Source: Erysipelotrichaceae bacterium (GTDB lineage Bacteria; Bacillota_I; Bacilli_A; Erysipelotrichales; Erysipelotrichaceae). From it: DNA of 32,398 nt. Below, piece by piece: positions 15,486 through 22,883 of the stretch. Location of the stretch: contig JAFRLB010000061.1 in the NCBI GenBank assembly GCA_017431405.1, forward strand, positions 1 through 32,398, read 5' to 3'. Made by a program: the position numbers and the translations under genes. The notes beneath the pieces are model-generated. The model saw nothing but the letters and a program-made list of their open reading frames with translations. It searched no databases and had not been told where the DNA came from. Every line of letters starts with the position of its first letter. Positions within the stretch are counted from its first letter, which is position 1.

Positions 15486-16597
15486 GAATAGAAGTCAAGG
15501 ATTACAGTCTGATACTTTTAATAGGTGTTTCATCATGCGGCAAAACAGAATTTGCCGAGAAACACTTCTTTAATTATGAAATAAACCATACAGACGATCC
15601 TGATTTCACGAAGACGTTACAGGTAATGGACGGTAACTGGCTTGAGACGGATAAAAGACAGGCCGTCTTAAAACAGGCCAAGATCAATCACTTCCGTAAG
15701 GTCGCCATAGTCTTTCATCTTCAGCCTGAAGAATTACCACATTGTGACAAGACTGAGTTACAGGCTATGACTAACATTGAAAGAAGAATCAATGAAGAAG
15801 GTTTTGATGAAAAATACTATCTTAATTCCCTTAAGGAAATGGAAGAAGTTAGTCTGGTAAGAACAAAGTTACCGTTAGATGAAAGAAATGAACACGGTCC
15901 TTTTGACATTATTGGTGATATTCACGGCTGTTATGGGGAATTAACCAAGCTGATCAGAATACGCGGCTATAAGCAAGATGAAAACGGTAAGTATCATCAT
16001 GAAGAAAACAGGAATCTGGTTTTTGTGGGCGATGTGGTAGACAGAGGTGAAGCCAGTATTCCAACCTTAAAGCTTATCATGAAGTTATGCAGAGATGACA
16101 TCGCCTACATGGTCTTGGGAAACCATGATGACAGATTATTAAGATATCTGAAAGGCAATGCGGTTGAAGTAAAGCACGGCTTGGAGACGACCGCAGCCGA
16201 GCTGGAAAAGGAAGATGAAGAAACAAAGAAAGACATTCTATCCTTCTTAGAAAGCTTACCGGCCTACTATCTCTTTGATGATGGAAAGCTGGCTTGTGTA
16301 CACGCAGGAATAAAGGAAGAATATCTTGGCAAATATACAAGATCAATTAAACAGTTCTGTCTTTATGGCATGACAACCGGGGAAATCAATGAAATGGGAA
16401 TGCCGGTGCGCCTGGATTGGGCAGATGGCTATAAGGGAGATACTGTCATTGTTTACGGTCATACCCCTTTCCTTTACGTCTACAAGCGTAACAATGCCTA
16501 TTGCGTTGATACGGGATGCGTATTCTATAACAGGCTAAGCGCCTTAAGATACCCGGAAATGACCGTTGTCGATGTCAGAAAGAGAAAGGTTAAATAA
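15482..16597 (+). CDS. Pnkp-like polynucleotide kinase-phosphatase without the ligase domain
   Basis: The 371 residues match the first two modules of bacterial Pnkp, an RNA-end repair enzyme. Residues 8-130 are kinase-like, with the P-loop GVSSCGKT (15-22). The phosphatase module from about 137 opens with EHGPFDIIGDIHGCY and has GDVVDRG (183-189), GNHD (213-216), VHAG (273-276), GHTP (326-329) and the Pnkp-typical VDTGCVF and LSALRYPE near the end. The kinase is short: the segment after the P-loop that usually carries the SSDxxR-type residues, and part of the later lid, are missing. The protein stops where the ligase domain would start, and no Hen1 partner is nearby. The phosphatase is probably active; kinase activity is doubtful. 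Confidence 0.85.
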   Translation: MRIEVKDYSLILLIGVSSCGKTEFAEKHFFNYEINHTDDPDFTKTLQVMDGNWLETDKRQAVLKQAKINHFRKVAIVFHLQPEELPHCDKTELQAMTNIERRINEEGFDEKYYLNSLKEMEEVSLVRTKLPLDERNEHGPFDIIGDIHGCYGELTKLIRIRGYKQDENGKYHHEENRNLVFVGDVVDRGEASIPTLKLIMKLCRDDIAYMVLGNHDDRLLRYLKGNAVEVKHGLETTAAELEKEDEETKKDILSFLESLPAYYLFDDGKLACVHAGIKEEYLGKYTRSIKQFCLYGMTTGEINEMGMPVRLDWADGYKGDTVIVYGHTPFLYVYKRNNAYCVDTGCVFYNRLSALRYPEMTVVDVRKRKVK

Positions 16598-16620
16598 TAC
16601 ATCCACAGGAGGAACAAGAA

Positions 16621-17334
16621 ATGAATACTACAGTATATTGTCTGATGGCAGTCGGTTTCATTATTCAGTGCCTTTTCATTACCGTTGAACATAAGGAAAA
16701 ATTCGTACTGGCTGACATTCTGAAAGGAACAGCTGCCCTGATGTTTGTCATCATCGGCTATTTAGGCATGAAAACCGGTTATAATCCGGGCTTTGCGGAA
16801 AAGATATTTGCCGGGCTTATCTGCGGCATGGTTGGTGACATATTATTGAATCTGCGTTTTGTCTTTGAAAAACAGGGTCAGAAGATTTTCTTAGCCGGCA
16901 TTGCGGCCTTCTTAGCCGGTCACATTCTTTACCTTGTCGCCTTGATACCGCATGCCAGACATCTATTATTGAGTGTAATAATCGGTGCAGTATTAGCCGC
17001 TGCCCTTTTAGCCTACATATTTAAAACCATGGATGTTAAGCCGGCCTTCAAGGCCTTTGGCATCATTTATCTGGGAGCGGTAATCATCATGACCTGCATT
17101 GCCATTGACAGTGCCATTTTCTCCCTGCCATTAATGATCTCAGGAGCACCTATAGTTGGTAAACTTTCTGCGGTCATCTATGCCATAGGTGCAGTATTAT
17201 TTACTGCCAGTGACATCGTATTGATATTCAATACCTTCTCAGGTACGACCAGATTCTCATTAAGAATAACCAACCTTACCCTTTATTACATTGGTCAGCT
17301 GCTGATTGCTGCATCACTGTTTTATCCAAGATAA
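16621..17334 (+). CDS. YhhN family (lysoplasmalogenase-like) membrane protein
   Basis: The 237-residue product has about eight hydrophobic segments and the spacing of the YhhN/TMEM86 family. GDILLNLRFV near residue 80 precedes a segment with AGHILYL, and ASDIVLIFN and YYIGQLLIAAS lie near the C-terminus. The buried aspartates are typical of the family. Characterised members hydrolyse the vinyl ether bond of lysoplasmalogens, which fits an anaerobe since many anaerobic bacteria make plasmalogens; activity here is inferred from family only. AGGAGG lies about 8 bases before the ATG. It is the third gene of the operon, 23 bases after the Pnkp-like gene. Confidence 0.88.
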   Translation: MNTTVYCLMAVGFIIQCLFITVEHKEKFVLADILKGTAALMFVIIGYLGMKTGYNPGFAEKIFAGLICGMVGDILLNLRFVFEKQGQKIFLAGIAAFLAGHILYLVALIPHARHLLLSVIIGAVLAAALLAYIFKTMDVKPAFKAFGIIYLGAVIIMTCIAIDSAIFSLPLMISGAPIVGKLSAVIYAIGAVLFTASDIVLIFNTFSGTTRFSLRITNLTLYYIGQLLIAASLFYPR

Positions 17335-17370
17335 TTAATATTTATAATACTATCAGGAGGACTTGTTCAG

Positions 17371-17985
17371 ATGGCAGTTCAGATTAACGAAAAGGACTTT
17401 CCAGTATATTCTCTGGATTTTGTGAAGACTAACCTGCACTGGATCTCTGCATATGGCGGCTTTGAAGGACTTTCACCGTATTATGCCGAAGATGCCAAAA
17501 CTGGTTTGACCCTACCAAACTGCGTTCCCTTTGTCTACGGTTACTGGCACTGCCTTGGTAACTGCACAAAGCCAAAGGAATTACGGCTTTCGCCAGGCAA
17601 TGCCAATTCATTCTACGGCTACAATGACGGTTATGAGAGAAGTACGACAGTGCCAAAGGTAGGTTCGATTATCTGCTGGAGTGGCGGTTCAGATGGCTAT
17701 GGCCATGTCGCCATCGTAACAAAGGTCAAACATAATAAAAACGGCACCTATACGATCAAGACCTTGAACAGTGCCTATAAATCAACAATGTATTATGAAA
17801 GAGAATTAACAAGTCCCTTTAACTTCAAAAGCTACACTTGCCAGGGGTTCATCTACTGCCCGTTTGTTAATGATGGCGAAGCGGTAGACAATTCAGAGAT
17901 CACCGTCTGGGATCTTGTTGGCTTTGGCATCAAGCTCGTTGAAAAGATAATCAATTACAGTAAAGAAAAGAATAAAGAGTCCTGA
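17371..17985 (+). CDS. CHAP-domain peptidoglycan hydrolase-like protein (phage-lysin type)
   Basis: The 204-residue product has a CHAP (NlpC/P60-like) domain in its first 170 residues: catalytic cysteine in NCVPFVYGYW (about residue 51), a PGNANSFYGYNDGYER stretch, the VGSIICWSGGSDGYGHVAIV element with the catalytic histidine (about 112), and a following NSAY. This pattern resembles phage endolysins that cut peptide bonds in peptidoglycan. The last 30 residues form an amphipathic, lysine-rich tail. There is no signal peptide, so it needs a holin, lysis or another route to reach the wall; no holin gene is visible. AGGAGG precedes the ATG. It is the last gene of the operon, and its stop codon lies in the terminator loop. 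It may be a domesticated lysin. Confidence 0.87.
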   Translation: MAVQINEKDFPVYSLDFVKTNLHWISAYGGFEGLSPYYAEDAKTGLTLPNCVPFVYGYWHCLGNCTKPKELRLSPGNANSFYGYNDGYERSTTVPKVGSIICWSGGSDGYGHVAIVTKVKHNKNGTYTIKTLNSAYKSTMYYERELTSPFNFKSYTCQGFIYCPFVNDGEAVDNSEITVWDLVGFGIKLVEKIINYSKEKNKES

Positions 17986-17996
17986 CGGACTCTTTT
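17974..17996. terminator. Bidirectional intrinsic terminator
   Basis: AAAGAGTCC and GGACTCTTT (17974-17982, 17987-17995) form a 9-bp stem with a TGAC loop. The loop contains the TGA stop of the CHAP gene (17983-17985). TTTT follows on the plus strand and a T-rich run on the minus strand, so it can also end the convergent gene. Confidence 0.88.
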
Positions 17997-18009
17997 GATT
18001 ATTCAGTTT

Positions 18010-18945
18010 TTACCAGTCGACCGCAATGTCGATCTGATAGATATTATTGGTCGCAAAGCCACCTGTATCACAGACTAGGCCGGTACCAAGGCTTGTTTCT
18101 ACCAATGTGCCACGCGGATGGATCTCCAGATTTGCGGCTACCATGATGTAGTCGCCTAACATCTTGACCCCGTCTTCTCTTACCCAGTACTCGTCGGTAT
18201 TACCCATTCTTCTCATGATGGCCACTACCCCACCCATTGGTAAGTTATAGTAGGTTTCCTTGCCACTAGGACCATAGATGGTTCCCAGACGCGGTGTTAA
18301 TACCGTGCCATCCCAGACATGATTATAAGTATCTCTTCTGACCTGAACGGTATAACTCTTTGAATCGGTATTGCCGTTGATATCCATGGCGTCTACCGTT
18401 ACCGTATAAGTTCCCAATGTGCCGTTATCAACATCTGAAGAAATGGTATAGGTACCAGGTTCAAGCGTTTCAGACAGGATCAGATCACCATCTACTGCAT
18501 CCATTACTGAAGTAATATTATCTTCAGCATCGAATTCTTCATTCAGTTTTATGTCAATGGTTTCTGCATCCAGAGATATCTCCGGATTTACAGTGTCGTG
18601 GACAAAGACATTTCTGACATATTCCTTCTGAGCTTCCTGTCCATATTTATCGGTTGCGCTGACAGTATAGGTAATGGTTTCATAACCTACCTTTTCCGTA
18701 GAAACTTCAGCCTGAGAAATCTCGAGTTCGCCATTTGAAACTGACTTGACGATCGTCATGGTATCAAGACTTTCAGAGCCGTATTCCAAAGGTTCATACT
18801 CGTTAAAAGTCACAGCTAAAGCACCTCTGGTTTCTTCCAGGCTGTTTTTCTTGTCAATTTTCAGATATTCGGTGTAACCAGAATCTACTTCCGTTCCAAA
18901 CAGGATCAGCGCAAATACCGTTACAACTACAGCGATTCTATGCAT
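18010..18945 (-). CDS. Exported envelope protein with Ig-like region and C-terminal 3D/double-psi barrel domain
   Basis: Residues 1-18 form an N-terminal hydrophobic signal or anchor without a lipobox. Residues 30-115 are beta-rich, and about 118-205 read as an Ig/cadherin-like domain (DTVNPEISLD at its start, DINGNTDSKSYTVQV at its end), common in Firmicute surface proteins. Residues 215-311 end in a segment like the 3D domain of YabE/Rpf-type and MltA-like proteins, with three candidate aspartates (D265, D293, D306) and the pattern HPRGTLVE then DTGG. Such domains act on peptidoglycan glycan strands. A wall-modifying role is likely but inferred. GGAGG lies 4-5 bases before the ATG. The gene has its own promoter, with a palindrome between the -35 and -10. 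Confidence 0.8.
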   Translation of the reverse strand: MHRIAVVVTVFALILFGTEVDSGYTEYLKIDKKNSLEETRGALAVTFNEYEPLEYGSESLDTMTIVKSVSNGELEISQAEVSTEKVGYETITYTVSATDKYGQEAQKEYVRNVFVHDTVNPEISLDAETIDIKLNEEFDAEDNITSVMDAVDGDLILSETLEPGTYTISSDVDNGTLGTYTVTVDAMDINGNTDSKSYTVQVRRDTYNHVWDGTVLTPRLGTIYGPSGKETYYNLPMGGVVAIMRRMGNTDEYWVREDGVKMLGDYIMVAANLEIHPRGTLVETSLGTGLVCDTGGFATNNIYQIDIAVDW

Positions 18946-18985
18946 TTTACCTCCTGATCAGGCTTCTTACCTGAAGGTGAGTACA

Positions 18986-19015
18986 ATTATACTATAATAA
19001 TTACTTATTATGCAA
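18986..19015 (-). promoter_or_regulatory. Promoter of the 3D-domain envelope gene with spacer palindrome
   Basis: On the minus strand, -35 TTGCAT (19010-19015) and a perfect -10 TATAAT (18986-18991) are 18 bases apart. The spacer holds the perfect inverted repeat ATAATAA-TTAC-TTATTAT (18994-19011), a possible operator. Confidence 0.7.
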
Positions 19016-19023
19016 ATTTCCCC

Positions 19024-20679
19024 TTATTTCACAATGACACTGCCGCCGATGAATTCACGGATTATTGAGTTATTCGGGATCCTTGATTCATCATAGATAC
19101 AGTCAAAATACTTTAAGAACGCCAACATTCTCTGGGCTTCCGCATACTCAGGTTCTTCTCTTCTGACTCTCTTTAAAAGATGCTCGGCATACTTCTTCAG
19201 TACTGCCAGTTCATATATGCAGTTAGAATTAAAGAATACATCAGCCTTGGAAATGAATGGGAAGATGTTTACGTCTTCACTTCTTCTTACTTTCGGCCAG
19301 CTCTTGATCGTATCTCTGGCATCACTGTTACGGAACTTGTAATCTCTTACCAGTCTTCTTAACATTCTGGCATCAGTAGCGGAAATACGGTTATGATGAT
19401 CAATGGCTATTGGAGTAAAAGGTGAAATGTAGATTTTAAACTCTTCTGCATCATCTATTTCTGCCAGTAACAGGTCATTCATGGCATGTATGCCTTCAAT
19501 GACGATCAGCTGGTTCTTTTCCAGTTTGGTTATTCGCTGGCCATAAACCTTCATTGTCTTGCCAAAGTCAAACTTAGGCAGATCTACTTCCTTGCCATCC
19601 AACAGGTCTCTGATGTTTCTGCCAAACAGGGAAACATCAATTGCCCTGATGCTTTCAAGGTCAGGTTCCCCGTTTTCATCATATACTCTTTCGCTTTTTT
19701 CCTTATAATAGTCATCCGTTCCCAGATACAAGGTCTTAAAGCCGTTTACTCCCAAATGAATGCACAGTCTCTTGGCAAAAGTCGTCTTACCGCTGCTGCT
19801 AGGGCCGCAGATAAGTACGACTCTGGCCTTCCTTTCAACAATCATATCTGCAATGTCACTGATTCTCTTTTCATGCAGTGCTTCCTGCATCAGGAACAGA
19901 TCATCCAGGTTTTCATAAATGATTCTTTCATTTAAGTCAGTTACGAAATTTGTTTCCATTAACTGGCCCCACTTAGTAGCTTCTGAATAAGCATCATACA
20001 TCTTCTTCTGCTCTTCATATTCAGCTACCTTGCCCGGGTCCCCGGCATGCGGATATCTTAAGATCAGACCGTTATGATAGATCTTGATGTCAAATAAAGT
20101 GATATAGCCTGTTGAAGGTACCATCTGGTTATAGAAGATCTGGGTTTCATCTTCCAGGGAATATATTTCAACATCATCAATGTTGGTAATGCTGTGAAGC
20201 ATTTCAAAAGTTTCCTTTTGTTTCAGTTTTATAGCCAGCTTCTGGGCAGCGTCCTTGGTCATGTGTTCCTTCTTAATGATAATGTTCTGATCTACCAGCT
20301 CATGCATACGCTTCAGCACATCTTCAACCAACTGACTGTTTACTTTGGTAGTGATGGTAATGTATAAGCCTTTGTTAAGGGCATTATTAACCGTTATCAG
20401 GACCTTCTTACCGCACACGTCATGTACTGCCTTTATGAAAATCAGGACAAGCGAATTCTGATAGACTAAGCCTGCTTCCTGATTGCTTAAGTCCAAAAAT
20501 TCCAAGGTACCGTCATGATGAACTTCATGAGTTAAGGCGCGGTAGGCATTATCGTACTTGGCAATGATGGCCGGATATTTCAGGTCTTTCTCTACTTTCT
20601 TAAGTATTGTTTCTATGGTTGTTCCTTCTTCACATTCAACAACCGTGTTCGTATTTAAAACATTTAATCTTATGCTCAT
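19024..20679 (-). CDS. Nucleoside (uridine-type) kinase with N-terminal TGS and ThrRS-like domains
   Basis: The 551-residue protein has a TGS-like N-terminus (1-60), a threonyl-tRNA-synthetase second-additional-domain-like region (about 60-235) and a phosphoribulokinase/uridine kinase domain (about 285-495) with the P-loop GPSSSGKT at 292-299, followed by YLGTDDYYKE and VIEGIHAMN elements. This architecture is widespread in Firmicutes and Thermotogae and is taken to phosphorylate nucleosides, probably pyrimidines, with ATP. The ThrRS-like editing motif is not clearly conserved, so that module is probably not an editing domain. I chose the ATG at 20679 because GAGGA lies about 6 bases upstream; an in-frame TTG at 20697 is in front of that site. 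The next gene's promoter starts just after its stop. Confidence 0.93.
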   Translation of the reverse strand: MSIRLNVLNTNTVVECEEGTTIETILKKVEKDLKYPAIIAKYDNAYRALTHEVHHDGTLEFLDLSNQEAGLVYQNSLVLIFIKAVHDVCGKKVLITVNNALNKGLYITITTKVNSQLVEDVLKRMHELVDQNIIIKKEHMTKDAAQKLAIKLKQKETFEMLHSITNIDDVEIYSLEDETQIFYNQMVPSTGYITLFDIKIYHNGLILRYPHAGDPGKVAEYEEQKKMYDAYSEATKWGQLMETNFVTDLNERIIYENLDDLFLMQEALHEKRISDIADMIVERKARVVLICGPSSSGKTTFAKRLCIHLGVNGFKTLYLGTDDYYKEKSERVYDENGEPDLESIRAIDVSLFGRNIRDLLDGKEVDLPKFDFGKTMKVYGQRITKLEKNQLIVIEGIHAMNDLLLAEIDDAEEFKIYISPFTPIAIDHHNRISATDARMLRRLVRDYKFRNSDARDTIKSWPKVRRSEDVNIFPFISKADVFFNSNCIYELAVLKKYAEHLLKRVRREEPEYAEAQRMLAFLKYFDCIYDESRIPNNSIIREFIGGSVIVK

Positions 20680-20726
20680 ATAAAATCCTCTATTCAAATG
20701 GTTATGGTTTTGATTCAGCTAATAAG

Positions 20727-20755
20727 ATTATACCATAAGAAGACATTAACCCCAA
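20727..20755 (-). promoter_or_regulatory. Promoter of the nucleoside kinase gene
   Basis: On the minus strand, -35 TTGGGG (20750-20755) and a perfect -10 TATAAT (20727-20732) are 17 bases apart, about 48 bases before the start codon at 20679. Confidence 0.6.
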
Positions 20756-20762
20756 ATCAACA

Positions 20763-20787
20763 GAAAACGATGCCTGTCAGGCATCGT
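20763..20787 (-). terminator. Intrinsic terminator of the regulator/repeat-protein operon
   Basis: ACGATGCC and GGCATCGT (20767-20774, 20780-20787) form an 8-bp stem; TTTTCTGTT follows on the minus strand. The TGA stop of the repeat protein (20777-20779) sits in the loop region. Confidence 0.78.
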
Positions 20788-21427
20788 CATTCATTCTTGC
20801 TTTTCTGATTTCAAATTTGAACAGTCGCTTTATGTCGTCACTGTCCATGAACTGATAGGCTTCATCAAAGTCAAATTCAACTTCCCCAGCCATGTACAGT
20901 TTCAATAACTTATGCCAGCCGTCATCACTGACAAACGGGTAACATCCCTTTTCATTTCGTCCTCTTCTGACCAATTCAATGAATCCCTCATCAATGTCAT
21001 CTTCATCCATGAATGGCATGTAGGCTGTGACACTTTCATTTCTTTCAACAGCCTTCCAGAATGCTCTTGCGGCAACATTTTCACCGACAAACGGTAGAAT
21101 CGCAACTGATAAATCTTCATCATTAAAGGCTTCATCCGGCAAGTCCTCCAGATCATCTTCATCCATGAACGGTAAGAGGTCCACAATACTGTCACCGTTA
21201 TTGATCAGGGCGTAAGCCAGATCTTTTATTCCATCTTCGGAAAGAAACGGCAGAATCGCACTGTATTTTCCGGTTCGGTTATAGTATTCAACAACCAGTT
21301 CATCAAGATCGTCATCATCCATGAAAGGAGCGTATTGAGCCAGCTCTTCAATATCTAAAGAACCTTCTTCAATGAGTTCTCTGATTTCATCACTGTCCAG
21401 GTGTCTTATTATTTTCTTAAAATTCAT
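20777..21427 (-). CDS. Acidic protein of eight 26-residue PFMDEDD repeats
   Basis: The 216-residue product is almost entirely tandem repeats. Pro-Phe pairs fall at residues 34, 60, 86, 112, 138 and 164, an exact 26-residue period, with a degenerate first unit near residue 8 and a last one near 192 (QF). The consensus unit is roughly PFMDEDDLDEL, a helix of 8-10 residues, then a short linker. This suggests a helical solenoid, very acidic in the first half of each unit, suited to protein binding. It is cytoplasmic and has no catalytic motif. AAAGGAGA precedes the ATG, and the first 11 bases overlap the end of the XRE regulator gene in another frame. A role as partner or modulator of that regulator is inferred. 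I know no named family. Confidence 0.8.
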   Translation of the reverse strand: MNFKKIIRHLDSDEIRELIEEGSLDIEELAQYAPFMDDDDLDELVVEYYNRTGKYSAILPFLSEDGIKDLAYALINNGDSIVDLLPFMDEDDLEDLPDEAFNDEDLSVAILPFVGENVAARAFWKAVERNESVTAYMPFMDEDDIDEGFIELVRRGRNEKGCYPFVSDDGWHKLLKLYMAGEVEFDFDEAYQFMDSDDIKRLFKFEIRKARMNDDA

Positions 21428-21848
21428 CTGTCATGTCTCCTTTCTTTAACAAATACTCTCTTTCCATCTTATTACAGTATGGTATTATCTCTTCAATTTC
21501 ATAACTAACCGTTCCATTTCTCACAGCCTTTACGATTTTCCACCTTTCAGACGGCGACAGCTTATACATGACATCTCCAATGTCTATATCTTCTTTGCAA
21601 TCCATTATTCTTCTTACCAGTTCAGCATTTTCACTGGTATCAGATAAGCATAACAGTTCATCAAGGGTTGTTTCATACAGATCAAGCAACATGATGCAGG
21701 AAGTAATTGAAGGAAGTGATGATCCCATTTCCCAGCTGCTGACAGCCTGACGGGAAACATAGACGCTGTTAGCTACATCATCCTGAGTTAATCCCTTATC
21801 AACCCTTAACTGTTTTAATCTGATTGCTACTTTTCTAACATCTAACAT
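21417..21848 (-). CDS. XRE-family transcriptional regulator
   Basis: The 143-residue protein has an N-terminal Cro/CI-type helix-turn-helix (about residues 7-62), with LTQDDVANSV, VSRQAVSSWEMG and LPSITSCIML in the usual positions. The remaining 80 residues carry LSPSERWKIVKAVRNG and no known ligand domain. It should bind DNA as a dimer. AAGGAG lies 6 bases before the ATG. It overlaps the repeat-protein gene by 11 bases and is divergent from the esterase gene, with a 132-base gap that contains several short palindromes. Control of its own operon and of the esterase is a reasonable inference. A TATAAT at 21870-21875 (minus strand) may be its -10, without a clear -35. Confidence 0.9.
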   Translation of the reverse strand: MLDVRKVAIRLKQLRVDKGLTQDDVANSVYVSRQAVSSWEMGSSLPSITSCIMLLDLYETTLDELLCLSDTSENAELVRRIMDCKEDIDIGDVMYKLSPSERWKIVKAVRNGTVSYEIEEIIPYCNKMEREYLLKKGDMTDEF

Positions 21849-21945
21849 ACCAGGCTCCTTTCAATCATTATTATACTTATCTGCTTCATAATTACACGCA
21901 AGTGCTGCTTGCCTGCTACTTCTATTATCGGCAATTGTAAGTCAT

Positions 21946-21974
21946 TTGCCAAATGAATTTCATTGCGGTAAGAT
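21946..21974 (+). promoter_or_regulatory. Promoter of the esterase gene with spacer palindrome
   Basis: -35 TTGCCA (21946-21951) and -10 TAAGAT (21969-21974) are 17 bases apart. The spacer carries the perfect palindrome AATGAA-T-TTCATT (21952-21964). A further inverted repeat GCAAG-N5-CTTGC lies at 21898-21912. Both are candidate sites for the divergent XRE regulator. Confidence 0.6.
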
Positions 21975-21980
21975 AACCAT

Positions 21981-22883
21981 ATGACAAGAGCAACACGTTC
22001 AACAAAGGCAGCCTTAATGGAGAAGCTGGCAAAGAGAATCATCATTCCCAAGGGTCAGACCATGACTGAAGTCTTAATGGAATACAAGAAGTTCAAGGCC
22101 CATGACAAGAAGTATTCTCTGCCGTTATTTGTAAAAATGCTTGATTCCTATGAATCAAACCGTTTTTATGATGTTCAGACCTACTATATTAACGAAAACA
22201 GTGATAAGGACTATACGGTCTTCTATCTTCATGGCGGTGCCTACGTCAGTAACATGAACTTCTTTCACTGGATCCTACTGGATAAACTGGCCAAGGGACT
22301 GGAATGCCTAATGATAATACCTGACTACCCTCTTGCTCCTATCCATACCTATGAAGAATCATATGACAAACTGACAAAGATGTATGTTGAATATGTTGAA
22401 AGATTCCCAAATCAGAAAATCATCCTGATGGGTGATTCAGCCGGCGGCGGCTTGGCCTTAGGCTTAGCCGAATACTTTGCCAAAAATAACATTAAACAGC
22501 CTGACAAGCTGATCTTATTATCACCATGGGTTGACATAACCATGGAAAACAGAGACATTGACAAGTACATTGACATAGATCCAACACTCAAGAAAAATGA
22601 ACTGATAATAGATGGCTTATATTGGGCCAATAAGACAAACCCAAAGGACTACCGTTTATCTCCTATCTATGGTGATGTCTCCAAGTTAAAGGATGTAACA
22701 TTATTCGTCGGTACCCATGAAATGTTCTACCCGGACATCGTAAAACTCTATCATAAGCTTTTGGACAATGGCGTCAAGGCGGAACTAAACATCGGTGAGG
22801 GATTAGACCATGTATACCCGGCCTTCCCGATTCCGGAGGCTGATGAAGCCGTTGCTCACATTATAGAAATCATTAGACAATAG
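21981..22883 (+). CDS. Alpha/beta hydrolase, HSL-type (fold-3) esterase
   Basis: The 300-residue product belongs to the hormone-sensitive-lipase group of carboxylesterases: oxyanion-hole motif HGGAY (about residue 85), nucleophile elbow GDSAGG (about 150), an aspartate region in LFVGTHEMFYPD and the catalytic histidine in LDHVYPAFP near the C-terminus. It should hydrolyse short acyl esters in the cytoplasm. The ATG at 21981 lies only 6 bases after the -10 and lacks a ribosome binding site, so its mRNA would be leaderless. The in-frame ATG at 22017 has AAAGG 8 bases upstream and may be the true start (288 residues). It is divergent from an XRE regulator and ends in a shared terminator. Confidence 0.92.
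   Translation: MTRATRSTKAALMEKLAKRIIIPKGQTMTEVLMEYKKFKAHDKKYSLPLFVKMLDSYESNRFYDVQTYYINENSDKDYTVFYLHGGAYVSNMNFFHWILLDKLAKGLECLMIIPDYPLAPIHTYEESYDKLTKMYVEYVERFPNQKIILMGDSAGGGLALGLAEYFAKNNIKQPDKLILLSPWVDITMENRDIDKYIDIDPTLKKNELIIDGLYWANKTNPKDYRLSPIYGDVSKLKDVTLFVGTHEMFYPDIVKLYHKLLDNGVKAELNIGEGLDHVYPAFPIPEADEAVAHIIEIIRQ

Noticed and set aside
19486-19935. Plus-strand 149-codon frame inside the nucleoside kinase gene
   Set aside because: It is antisense to the conserved P-loop region of a recognisable enzyme and has no start signals of its own.
20990-21340. Recurrent DNA words resembling short direct repeats (ATCATCTTCATCCATGAA-like) that could suggest a CRISPR array
   Set aside because: The repeats fall in frame with a 26-residue protein repeat, vary at third positions and have no unique spacers.
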